In this document: piece by piece, positions 1 to 6,572 of the stretch
Layout of the letters: each line of letters opens with the position of its first letter
Numbering within the stretch: the stretch's first letter is position 1
DNA from: Acidobacteriota bacterium
Lineage (GTDB): Bacteria > Acidobacteriota > Terriglobia > UBA7540
Direction of reading: 5' to 3'
NCBI GenBank assembly: GCA_021784615.1
Contig: JAJYHU010000201.1
Span: forward strand, 1 to 9,218
Length of the DNA: 9,218 bases
Made by a program: the position numbers and the translations under genes
The notes under the pieces: model-generated
Databases searched by the model: none
Told to the model about the DNA's origin: nothing
What the model saw: only the letters and a program-made list of their open reading frames with translations

Positions 1-380
1 CCCGGCGAACAGCGGTAGCTAAGTCCCAAATCAGGTATGCCGAAGCAGAAGAATAGGATGGGAAACCTCCAGACGAACGCTTTTGACTGGGAAAATATCT
101 CCGCTCGCCAGTCAGGTATAACCGCCTATGGCCTTCTACCTGGAAACGCCAGCTTGATCTCAATGACAAACCGCAAACTGCAAAAAATATTGTTATGACT
201 CGCAAATTCGGGCTAGTGGAGAAGTTGATTCAGATCAGGGCCGGACGGCAATAGGCTTAAGAACTTAAAAACAGGCGAGTTATGATGCTCAGAGCTCTGA
301 AAAGCAAGCCGATGGTTCCAAAGCAGCCAATTTGCGCTGAATGCGGGATGCAATAAATTAGCTCTGCTATTCTCAATATA

Positions 381-409
381 TGTGCAATAATAGCATACTA
401 TTGTTCACA
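381..409. promoter_or_regulatory. Imperfect inverted repeat, possible operator
   Basis: Left arm TGTGcAATAATAG (381-393) pairs with right arm CTATTGTTCACA (398-409) across a CATA loop. This gives 12 pairs, one of them a T-G pair, with a single bulged C. It lies in the most AT-rich part of the upstream region. A TATATT motif follows at 431-436. The symmetry and AT content suit a repressor or activator site for the sugar gene cluster that starts about 355 bases downstream. No regulator gene is in view, so its role is inference. Confidence 0.4.
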
Positions 410-455
410 AGTAACATTAATGGGGAGTGTTATATTGGAGAGACCTGAGGCAAAA

Positions 456-509
456 ATGTCAAACCGCTCCGGTCATGCAGTCTGGGATGGAACCGGCATG
501 TGCCTCTAA
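456..509 (+). CDS. Possible 17-residue leader peptide
   Basis: An ATG at 456 follows a GAGG motif (447-450) with a 5-base spacer and reads MSNRSGHAVWDGTGMCL before TAA at 507-509. A TATATT motif lies just upstream (431-436), and a GC-rich stem begins 10 bases after the stop. This resembles a leader-peptide layout ahead of an operon. An ORF this short arises easily by chance, the peptide has no run of one amino acid, and the stem has no T-tract. This is a weak call. Confidence 0.15.
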   Translation: MSNRSGHAVWDGTGMCL

Positions 510-518
510 GTCATCACA

Positions 519-544
519 GGGCCCTCCAAATAACAGGGAGGCCC
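519..544 (+). repeat. GC-rich stem-loop upstream of the gene cluster
   Basis: GGGCC(c)TCC at 519-527 pairs with GGAGGCCC at 537-544: 8 GC-rich pairs with one bulged C and a 9-nt loop. No T-tract follows on either strand, so it is not a standard intrinsic terminator. It could be a leader RNA structure or an mRNA-stabilising stem. Confidence 0.35.
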
Positions 545-764
545 GGATGTGCCCATGCGGAATCACAAATTCCGGAAATCGTGCTGCGCTATCCTAAAAA
601 GTCCGGAACGATGTTTTGTGTGACTAACCCCATTCCTTGAGCAAGAACAGAATAATATTTGGATGACCAGTAGCCAACAGCAGATCTTCCACTTTTTGAC
701 AAGCGTTCACCGCTTTCACATGAGGGAAGGAAAGCGACGCACAAAAACTAATAGAAAGGCGCAG

Positions 765-1697
765 ATGATGCGGGCAAAGTCACTCAACGATGCAAGAATC
801 CAGAAACCCCGTTTGCTGGTCGTTGGCAGTAAAGGTTTTATCGGCCAACATCTCATAAACAAAGCGCAAGGCCTATGGGATGTATTCCCTGCGGATTGCC
901 AAGTTGATGCTTCCGAGCAAGGAACCTTTCCGGTTGATATTACCAAGGCTGAAAGCGTTCGGGAGCTTTTCCAAAAGGTCCGGCCGGACGCGGTTGTCCT
1001 GCTCGCGGCCATGTCCGACATCGACCGTTGTGAGGAGCACCCGGATCAAGCTTGGGAAATCAATGTTCAAGGCCCGGAAAACGTTGTCAGGTCTTGCGCC
1101 GAGACAGGATCACGATTGCTTTTTGTTTCATCCGCAGCGGTATTTGATGGGACGCAGCACGGATATAAAGAAGAAGATCAACCTCATCCTCTCAGCACTT
1201 ACGGCCGCACCAAACATCAAGCCGAAATGGCTATTTCAAAGGTCCTTCCGTCATCCATCATTGTTAGGCCGGCTTTGGTGCTCGGCTTCAGCCGTTCCGC
1301 CGGAACGAACGCCTTCCTTAACCGGCTGGCGCAGGCCCTACGCGAGGGGAAAGCAGTCCATGCCCCCGCAGATGAGTATCGCAATCCCATTGACGTCACA
1401 ACCTTAAGCAAGATTATTGCTGAGTTGATACAAATTCCCAGCGCCTCAGGCATCTTCCATGTGGGATCTCTCGACTCTCTTTCCCGTTATGAAATGACTC
1501 GCCAACTTGCTGAAGGAATGGGCTTCCAGGATTCCCAGGTCATCCCCCAAACCGGTTCCAAACCGGGCCGGGCGGCTCGCGGAAAGGCGCACCTGCTGTT
1601 ATCGGAGCGCATCCTCAAAACCTGCGGCATTCAGCCGGGAACCGCCCACGACGTAATCAGGAGGTCGTTAGATGGCTTTGCCGAAAGCTCTATATGA
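765..1697 (+). CDS. RmlD-like SDR-family sugar-nucleotide reductase/epimerase
   Basis: Residues here are counted from an upstream in-frame ATG at 663. An NAD(P)-binding Rossmann fold opens with LLVVGSKGFIG (G55, G58, G61). Next come LLAAMSDIDRCE and the asparagine-containing INVQG stretch, a VSSAAVFDG strand, and the catalytic pair Y180xxxK184 (YGRTK). These features and their order match the RmlD/dTDP-4-dehydrorhamnose reductase branch of extended SDR proteins, which reduce or epimerise sugar nucleotides in the cytosol. The start at 765 is preferred: AAGG lies 5 bases upstream (756-759) and the Rossmann strand begins 14 residues later. The ATGs at 663 and 720 lack a Shine-Dalgarno site and would add an unusual polar tail. 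It is the first gene of the cluster and overlaps the aminotransferase by 26 bases. Substrate unknown; it may supply the keto group for amination. Confidence 0.85.
   Translation: MMRAKSLNDARIQKPRLLVVGSKGFIGQHLINKAQGLWDVFPADCQVDASEQGTFPVDITKAESVRELFQKVRPDAVVLLAAMSDIDRCEEHPDQAWEINVQGPENVVRSCAETGSRLLFVSSAAVFDGTQHGYKEEDQPHPLSTYGRTKHQAEMAISKVLPSSIIVRPALVLGFSRSAGTNAFLNRLAQALREGKAVHAPADEYRNPIDVTTLSKIIAELIQIPSASGIFHVGSLDSLSRYEMTRQLAEGMGFQDSQVIPQTGSKPGRAARGKAHLLLSERILKTCGIQPGTAHDVIRRSLDGFAESSI
1659..1664 (+). promoter_or_regulatory. Strong Shine-Dalgarno site for the aminotransferase
   Basis: AGGAGG ends 7 bases before the ATG at 1672 and lies inside the end of the upstream reductase gene. It fixes the aminotransferase start and implies independent ribosome loading within a shared transcript. 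Confidence 0.8.
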
Positions 1698-2874
1698 ACT
1701 TGAATTCAATCAGGGATCGGCTTACGGACCTGAAGAGATGGAAGCTGTGCTTGAGGTTCTAAACGCTTCAGCTCCGTCCAGCGGACCAAAGGTCAAAGAA
1801 TTTGAAGAAGCGTTCGCAGCGTATTGTGGCAGAAAGCACGCTCTAGCTGTTTCTTCCTGCACCGCAGGACTGCACTTGGCAATGCTGGCGGCCGGGGTCG
1901 GACCGGGCGACGAAGTCATCACAACTCCCATCTCCTGGATTTCCACGGCGAATGCAATCGCGGCAACAGGAGCCTCGGTGGTCTTTGCTGACGTTGACCC
2001 GCGCACCTTGAATCTTGATCCCGCCTCGGTAGCGGCCCGAATCACTGAAAAAACCAAAGCGATTCTGCCCGTTCATCTTTACGGGCAGCCATGTGACATG
2101 GATGTGTTTGCGGAACTGGCCCGCCCGCGCGGGATTCTTCTTATTGAAGATAGCGCTCACGCCCCCGGCGCCGAGTATAAAGGACGCCGGACCGGCGCCC
2201 TGGGTGATATCGGGGTATTCAGTTTCCACCAGCAAAAAAATATGACCACGCTCGGCGAAGGGGGAATGGTCGTCACCGAAGACCAGAAGCTCTACGAACG
2301 AGTCCTGTCGTACCGGTCGTTGTGCTGCCGGAGCTACGACCCTAAAGGGAAGTACTTGCCCATCGATGAAACAGCGGAGCCGATGGGCAAACGATATTGG
2401 TATCTGAACTTTGACAATGTGGGCTACAACTACCGGATGATGGACATTCAAGCCGCGGTGGGATTGGTTCAACTGCGAAAACTTGACGGGTGGAACGCCC
2501 GGCGCATGGAAATCGCCAAGATGTACGATGAGCGTCTCAAAAACATCCGCGGCCTCACACTGCCTTATGTCTCTCCGGACGTTAAACACGTCTTCCACAT
2601 TTACGCAGTCCTCCTCCAGCCGGACTTCCCCTGGACAAAGGATGATTTTATGTGGGAAATGTATATGAACCGGCGCATCAAGGTGTGGTCGCACTACACG
2701 CCCATTCACCTAAGCACTATTTACCAGCGCCTGGGGCACGCCGAAGGGGAATGCCCGGTCGCCGAAGCCTGCTACAAACAGTATGTCAGTTTGCCGATCC
2801 ACCCCCGGCTGACACCCGAAGCGGTGGACTATCTTACAACAAGCATTTTGGAAATGGCCCATGCACGCATTTGA
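1672..2874 (+). CDS. DegT/DnrJ/EryC1/StrS-family PLP-dependent aminotransferase
   Basis: At 400 residues this is full length for the family, which transfers an amino group (usually from Glu or Gln) to a keto sugar, nucleotide-linked or free, or to a keto-cyclitol. Visible family elements: the SSCTAGLHLA cofactor-phosphate region (61-70); the PGDEVITTPISW strand; IEDSAHAPGAEYKG with D160, which should contact the pyridine nitrogen; and SFHQQKNMTTLGEGG with the predicted Schiff-base lysine K189. GYNYRMMDIQAAVGLVQL (251-268) and the C-terminal HYTPIHLSTIYQ segment are also typical. All catalytic residues seem intact. It overlaps the reductase before it and the kinase after it (14 bases), so co-translation is likely. 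Substrate cannot be fixed from sequence; neighbours suggest a sugar or sugar-derived ketone. Confidence 0.93.
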   Translation: MALPKALYELEFNQGSAYGPEEMEAVLEVLNASAPSSGPKVKEFEEAFAAYCGRKHALAVSSCTAGLHLAMLAAGVGPGDEVITTPISWISTANAIAATGASVVFADVDPRTLNLDPASVAARITEKTKAILPVHLYGQPCDMDVFAELARPRGILLIEDSAHAPGAEYKGRRTGALGDIGVFSFHQQKNMTTLGEGGMVVTEDQKLYERVLSYRSLCCRSYDPKGKYLPIDETAEPMGKRYWYLNFDNVGYNYRMMDIQAAVGLVQLRKLDGWNARRMEIAKMYDERLKNIRGLTLPYVSPDVKHVFHIYAVLLQPDFPWTKDDFMWEMYMNRRIKVWSHYTPIHLSTIYQRLGHAEGECPVAEACYKQYVSLPIHPRLTPEAVDYLTTSILEMAHARI

Positions 2875-4255
2875 AAACACTGTAAAGACCTTACGTGAAA
2901 AAAGAGAATTCTTTTCGCTGGACGGACCCATCCATATCGGGCGCGCTCCCGGCCGGCTGGATTTGATCGGTGGCAATGTGGACTACACTGGCGGCCTGGT
3001 TTTTGAGATGACCATCCAGGAAGCGACCTGGGCGGCCGCGCAACTGCGGAAAGATGAATTGATTGTTTTCTTGAATCCCCAAATGAAAGACCACGGATGG
3101 GATGCCCGGGTTGAGTTCAAACTCGCCGATCTGGACAGTGAAGAAAATGTGCGCCGACTGGTCAATCAGTCGCCGGGAATTCGCTGGACTTCGTATCTTC
3201 TGGGAATTTTCTATCTGTTAGAAAAGAAGTTCCCAGACCGCGTCCAGACGGGAGCAAGCGTCTACATCGAGTCTGATGTTCCCTTGAACAAGGGAGTCAG
3301 TTCCTCAGCAGCCGTCGAGATTGCGGTGATGAAGACGGTGGCGCAAGCTTACGGAATCAGCTACGAGGGCATCGAACTGGCTCAAGCCTGCCAGTGGGTG
3401 GAGAACGTGATCGCCCAGTCGGCCTGCGGCATCATGGATCAGGCAATTATCGTGATGGGGCATGAAGGGTCATGTCTGCCCTTGCTTTGCAAGCCCTGTG
3501 AGCCGCATCCTCCCGTCCGCCTGCCCTCGGACCTCGCCGTATGGGCCATTGACTCGGGCGTCCGCCATGCCGTAACGGGGATCGAGTACGAAGCAGCCCG
3601 GGCCGCCTGCTTTATGGGCTACAAAATGATTTGCGACTGGGAAGGGCTGAACCTTCGTCTGGATGACGGCAATGACATTCCGCGTTGGGTTGATTCACGC
3701 TGGGATGGTTACCCGTCCAACATCTCGCCTTCCCAGTTCCGGTCGTTGTATGAGCGCCGGCTTCCGGAGGAATGGACTGGAGAAGAATATCTAAAATCGT
3801 CAAAACTTCACATCGACCCGTTCACTCCCGTAAGGCCGGAGGCAAAATATCCCATTCGGGCGGCCACGCGTTACGCCGTGGAGGAGAACCAGCGGGTACG
3901 CTTATTTGCGGAGCTTGCCCGCGGCAATGGGCAACAAAACTCGACGGACGCTTTCATGCTGATGGGAGACCTGATGTACCAGTCGCACTTCGCCTATACG
4001 GAGTGCGGCCTGGGCTCCAAGGCAACGGACCTGATCGTCGATCTGGCGCGCCGGGAAGGAATCGCCCAGGGCATCTACGGATCAAAGATCACGGGCGGAG
4101 GCTCGGGCGGGACGGTAGCCATCCTCGGGCACCGGGACGCGCGCGAAGCCTTCCTGCGCGTTGTCCGCGGCTATAAAGAAATTCAGGGCTTTGATCCTTA
4201 CGTCTTTGAAGGAAGTTCGATGGGCGCGGACGACTTCGGGGTAATCCAGGTCTAA
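2861..4255 (+). CDS. GHMP sugar kinase resembling the L-arabinokinase kinase domain
   Basis: This 464-residue protein has all three GHMP-kinase motifs: GRAPGRLDLIGGNVDYTGG (27-45), the ATP loop PLNKGVSSSAA (141-151) and GSKITGGGSGGTVAIL (407-422). D193 in CGIMDQ is the likely catalytic base. In galactokinase the first motif reads GEHxDY, with Glu and His contacting the sugar; here it is GGNVDY. Details match, from memory, the kinase half of plant L-arabinokinase (ARA1): GRLD..GG..DY.G, the WAIDSGVRHAV segment, FMGYK, the insert around 280-335 with GYPSNISP, YQSHFAYTECGLGS, and the end FEGSSMGADDFG. The plant N-terminal glycosyltransferase-like half is absent. Expected reaction: ATP-dependent anomeric phosphorylation of L-arabinose or a similar sugar in the cytosol. 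The start overlaps the aminotransferase by 14 bases, with a weak GGAA site. Generic annotation would be galactokinase. Confidence 0.9.
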   Translation: MHAFENTVKTLREKREFFSLDGPIHIGRAPGRLDLIGGNVDYTGGLVFEMTIQEATWAAAQLRKDELIVFLNPQMKDHGWDARVEFKLADLDSEENVRRLVNQSPGIRWTSYLLGIFYLLEKKFPDRVQTGASVYIESDVPLNKGVSSSAAVEIAVMKTVAQAYGISYEGIELAQACQWVENVIAQSACGIMDQAIIVMGHEGSCLPLLCKPCEPHPPVRLPSDLAVWAIDSGVRHAVTGIEYEAARAACFMGYKMICDWEGLNLRLDDGNDIPRWVDSRWDGYPSNISPSQFRSLYERRLPEEWTGEEYLKSSKLHIDPFTPVRPEAKYPIRAATRYAVEENQRVRLFAELARGNGQQNSTDAFMLMGDLMYQSHFAYTECGLGSKATDLIVDLARREGIAQGIYGSKITGGGSGGTVAILGHRDAREAFLRVVRGYKEIQGFDPYVFEGSSMGADDFGVIQV

Positions 4256-4258
4256 ACC

Positions 4259-5209
4259 ATGAGCACAATAACTTCTACCAGCGCACAGAAGCGCACACCG
4301 GGCGTGGCCTGGTACTTTTTCCTGCTCGCGCTTGCCAGCTTGATGTGGTCGTGCCAGGGAATCGCCGTCAAGTTCCTCGACCGGCAAATGGGCCCGATCT
4401 CGATCACGTTCCTTCCCTTTTACGTGACCACTCTCCTTTTTATTCCGCTTCTTATACGGGAGCGCCGGCGGAATCCCCTGGGCAGCAAGGTCACCTGGGG
4501 AGACTGGAAGAAGTTTGCAATGGCCGGGGTCGCCGGGCAGGTTCTCGCCCAACTGGGAATGACCTGGGGCATCAGCGATTCGCTCGCCTCGAACGGCGCG
4601 ATCCTGAATCTGCTGATTCCCGTAATCAGCGCCGTGCTGGCCTCTTTCATGCTGCGCGAGAAACTGACGCGCCTGAGGGTCGTGGCCCTTATTCTCGGGC
4701 TGGCGGGCGTGCTTTTGCTCTCGGAAAGCGACGTGCGCCAAAGCTCGTTTTTGCAGACACAGTTCCTCCTCGGCAATCTTCTGATCGTCGGCGGGTGCTT
4801 CGGATCTTCTTTCTACAACGTCTATTGCAAAGGACTGCTGCGCAAGTTCAGCGAAATCGAAATTCTCATTTTCAGTTATATCTGCGCCTCTATCGCCAGC
4901 CTTCCGCTGCTCTTCACCGTGGAACCGCTCCACTGGAAAACCCTCGCGGCGCTCGATTGGAAAAGTTGGCTGGCTTTTGGCTTTCTGGCGATTTTCATGT
5001 ACGGGGCCTCGATGCTCGTCTTCTTTAAGGCGCTTCAGCACCTGGATGTGACCGTTGCATCATTTTCCCTGTATCTCGTGCCGATCTTCGGCGTTCTCCT
5101 GGCGATCACCATTCTGGGAGAGCGGTTGAGCCCCATCGCCATCGGTGGCGCCGCAATCGTGTTGGTTTCCACAGTACTCGTGATGCGTTACGATAGTTCT
5201 TCAGCGTAG
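4259..5209 (+). CDS. EamA/DMT-superfamily membrane transporter
   Basis: This 316-residue protein is almost entirely hydrophobic helix: ten predicted membrane segments at about 15-38, 45-66, 84-105, 109-132, 138-155, 168-192, 199-220, 234-260, 263-286 and 290-309. The two halves form the expected tandem EamA repeat. Each half carries the typical short charged turn before its last helix (REKLTRLR at 133-140; GERLSPIAIGG at 287-297). Family members move metabolites, amino acids, nucleotide sugars or drugs across the inner membrane, often outward. It starts 3 bases after the kinase stop with only a weak upstream AGG, so translational coupling is likely. It probably exports the cluster's product or imports its substrate; direction and cargo cannot be read from sequence. 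Confidence 0.92.
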   Translation: MSTITSTSAQKRTPGVAWYFFLLALASLMWSCQGIAVKFLDRQMGPISITFLPFYVTTLLFIPLLIRERRRNPLGSKVTWGDWKKFAMAGVAGQVLAQLGMTWGISDSLASNGAILNLLIPVISAVLASFMLREKLTRLRVVALILGLAGVLLLSESDVRQSSFLQTQFLLGNLLIVGGCFGSSFYNVYCKGLLRKFSEIEILIFSYICASIASLPLLFTVEPLHWKTLAALDWKSWLAFGFLAIFMYGASMLVFFKALQHLDVTVASFSLYLVPIFGVLLAITILGERLSPIAIGGAAIVLVSTVLVMRYDSSSA

Positions 5210-5257
5210 AAGGCCCGGCAATGTCGCTGGGGTCTGGCAGAGGTTCCAGAAAACAAA

Positions 5258-5899
5258 ATGGTTCGAGCGCTTTTCTTCGATTTGGGGAATGTCTTAGTCC
5301 CCTTCGATTATGGACGGTTTTATCGCCGCCTGGAGCCCCATTCAAGCTTTGCGGCGGAAGAAATTGCCAGCCGGTTTGCGGCTTCCGGGTTGCCGGCCCG
5401 CTATGAAACAGGCGCCATATCCACGGCGGAGTTTTATGAGGGAAGCTGCCGTGTTCTCGGCCTTGAGATGCCCTTTGCATCATTTGCGGAGGCGTGGTCG
5501 TCTATTTTTGATACTACCGCCAACTTTGACGCTGGATTTTTCCGCGGGTTGGCCTCGCGTTACATCCTCGTCCTGCTCTCCAATACGAATGAACTCCACT
5601 TCGAATTTATCTCAAGACAGTTTCCGTGGGTGCGCTTATTCCACCGGCTCGCCCTCTCATTTCGCGTGGGAGAAAAAAAGCCCGGTCCTGCCATCTATCA
5701 TGCCGCCGTTCGGATGGCCGGCGTCCCGCCGGGCGACGCCTTCTATACAGACGACATCGCCGAGTACGTGGACGCCGCGCGCTCACTGGGCATAAACCAT
5801 TCCATCATCTTCACCAGTCCCTCGCATTTAATCGCAGAACTGGCCGCGGCGGGAATCCGCGTCGCCGGCGCTTCTGACGCGCCGCAGAATGGGAAATAA
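5258..5899 (+). CDS. HAD-superfamily hydrolase, YihX-like
   Basis: At 213 residues the size fits a small HAD phosphatase with a helical cap. Motif I is FFDLGNVL with nucleophile D8; the usual second Asp is Gly10, as in the YihX-type DxGNV subgroup. Motif II is LLSNTN (S108), the motif III lysine is in GEKKPGPAIY (K140/K141), and motif IV is YTDDIAEYVDAA (D165, D166). Such enzymes hydrolyse sugar phosphates such as glucose-1-phosphate. In this cluster a role in removing a phosphate, or recycling a sugar-1-phosphate made by the kinase, is plausible but inferred. CAGAGG lies 14 bases upstream of the ATG, rather far. It is the last plus-strand gene of the cluster, with a 48-base gap before it and only 12 bases to the convergent hydrolase gene; no terminator is visible. 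Confidence 0.88.
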   Translation: MVRALFFDLGNVLVPFDYGRFYRRLEPHSSFAAEEIASRFAASGLPARYETGAISTAEFYEGSCRVLGLEMPFASFAEAWSSIFDTTANFDAGFFRGLASRYILVLLSNTNELHFEFISRQFPWVRLFHRLALSFRVGEKKPGPAIYHAAVRMAGVPPGDAFYTDDIAEYVDAARSLGINHSIIFTSPSHLIAELAAAGIRVAGASDAPQNGK

Positions 5900-5911
5900 G
5901 AATCCGAAGAT

Positions 5912-6472
5912 TTAGGCGGGCACGGTGAAATCCGCAGGAAGCTTTGTGAGCGGAACGTTTGAAAGAGTCACGATCGAGCCTGGCTCAACAGTCATCTCAA
6001 TGCTTCCGTCCCCGGGCGCGCCGGAGTTTTCAACCACGGTATTTGGGTGGTATGGGTCCGTCAGCTCCTTGAATGGGAAGCTCGCGCCGGGCCAATCAAT
6101 CCGCACCCGCTGCGCTTTGAGCGAGCGGTTCATGGCGATCACGGTTTTGGCTCCGCGACCGCCCGCAAACGCCGTAACCAGCACGTCAGGATTCAAGCTT
6201 TCTGCCTCCACGCGCACCATGCCCGCCCGCACTCTGCGGCTGAATCCACCGAAAACACGCAGTTGAAAGCTGGAGGCCTTCGGAACGAATCCGGCGGACG
6301 GGTCGGGAACAAACAGCGTCCGAGTCCAGCCGAACGTCGGCTGTTGCACGTTCACCAGCAGCCAGCAATAACAGATGGCGCTGGCGGCGGTGAGTGTCAG
6401 ATTTTTGTGGTAGAGCTGCCCCATCAAGAGCGCCAGGCGGTAACTCTGCTCCTGGTATTGCGTGCGATTCAC
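5912..6472 (-). CDS. C-terminal part of the GH30-like hydrolase
   Basis: This 186-residue open frame starts at GTG (codon 495 of the full reading) and continues the same frame after the TGA. It holds the final barrel helices (SYRLALLMGQLYH, the TAASAICYCW strand) and the C-terminal beta-sandwich. The nucleophile E492 lies just upstream of this GTG, and the 28 codons between the TGA and the GTG are also homologous-looking sequence. No Shine-Dalgarno site precedes the GTG, so independent translation is unlikely. It is best seen as the detached end of the interrupted gene. Confidence 0.5.
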   Translation of the reverse strand: MNRTQYQEQSYRLALLMGQLYHKNLTLTAASAICYCWLLVNVQQPTFGWTRTLFVPDPSAGFVPKASSFQLRVFGGFSRRVRAGMVRVEAESLNPDVLVTAFAGGRGAKTVIAMNRSLKAQRVRIDWPGASFPFKELTDPYHPNTVVENSGAPGDGSIEMTVEPGSIVTLSNVPLTKLPADFTVPA

Positions 6473-6542
6473 GCAAAGCTCGGTGGAAAGGAACGGCTTG
6501 CCTTCGGTCAGGCGATGCCACTCTTCAAGCGTTCGATCGAAT

Positions 6543-6572
6543 CCGTCAGGATTACTTCACAGACCCTGACGG
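6543..6572. repeat. 8-bp perfect inverted repeat with the TGA centred in its loop
   Basis: CCGTCAGG at 6543-6550 and CCTGACGG at 6565-6572 are exact reverse complements around 14 nt (6551-6564). The stop codon complement is 6557-6559, at the middle of that loop. In the present orientation the minus strand reads DRQGL-stop-SNPDGF. With only the 14-nt loop inverted it reads DRQDYFTDPDGF, open and of equal length. The repeats are unchanged by the inversion, so the change would be reversible in principle. Confidence 0.85.

Larger units (their letters stand above)
1..662. other. AT-richer region without a convincing gene
   Basis: This 662-base stretch is visibly more AT-rich than the rest of the window and has no long ORF. 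Small open frames exist: a 53-codon plus-strand ORF at 37-198, a 24-codon plus-strand ORF at 282-356 (ending ICAECGMQ, with AGGCGAG upstream), and a 76-codon stop-free minus-strand stretch from 229 off the left edge that lacks ATG or GTG. None shows a recognisable family. The region also holds a perfect 12-bp palindrome TCAGAGCTCTGA (289-300), a larger dyad (381-409) and a GC-rich stem (519-544). It probably contains the promoter and leader of the downstream cluster, and may contain decayed sequence. Confidence 0.6.

Noticed and set aside
1..229. Partial minus-strand gene running off the left edge
   Set aside because: The frame is open for 76 codons but has no ATG or GTG, is rich in Arg and Ser, and overlaps an equally open plus-strand 53-codon ORF. 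Chance is a sufficient explanation.
663..764. N-terminal extension of the reductase from the ATG at 663
   Set aside because: No Shine-Dalgarno site, unusual polar sequence ahead of the Rossmann fold, and a better-placed start with AAGG at 765.
1843..2709. 288-codon minus-strand open frame
   Set aside because: Lies wholly antisense to the aminotransferase, whose catalytic motifs are intact.
4082..5041. 319-codon minus-strand open frame
   Set aside because: Antisense to the kinase end and the EamA transporter, low-complexity charged composition, no family resemblance.
6557..6559. Selenocysteine or recoded TGA
   Set aside because: Two neighbours end with TGA as a normal stop, the position is not a Cys-like catalytic site, and loop inversion gives a better explanation.
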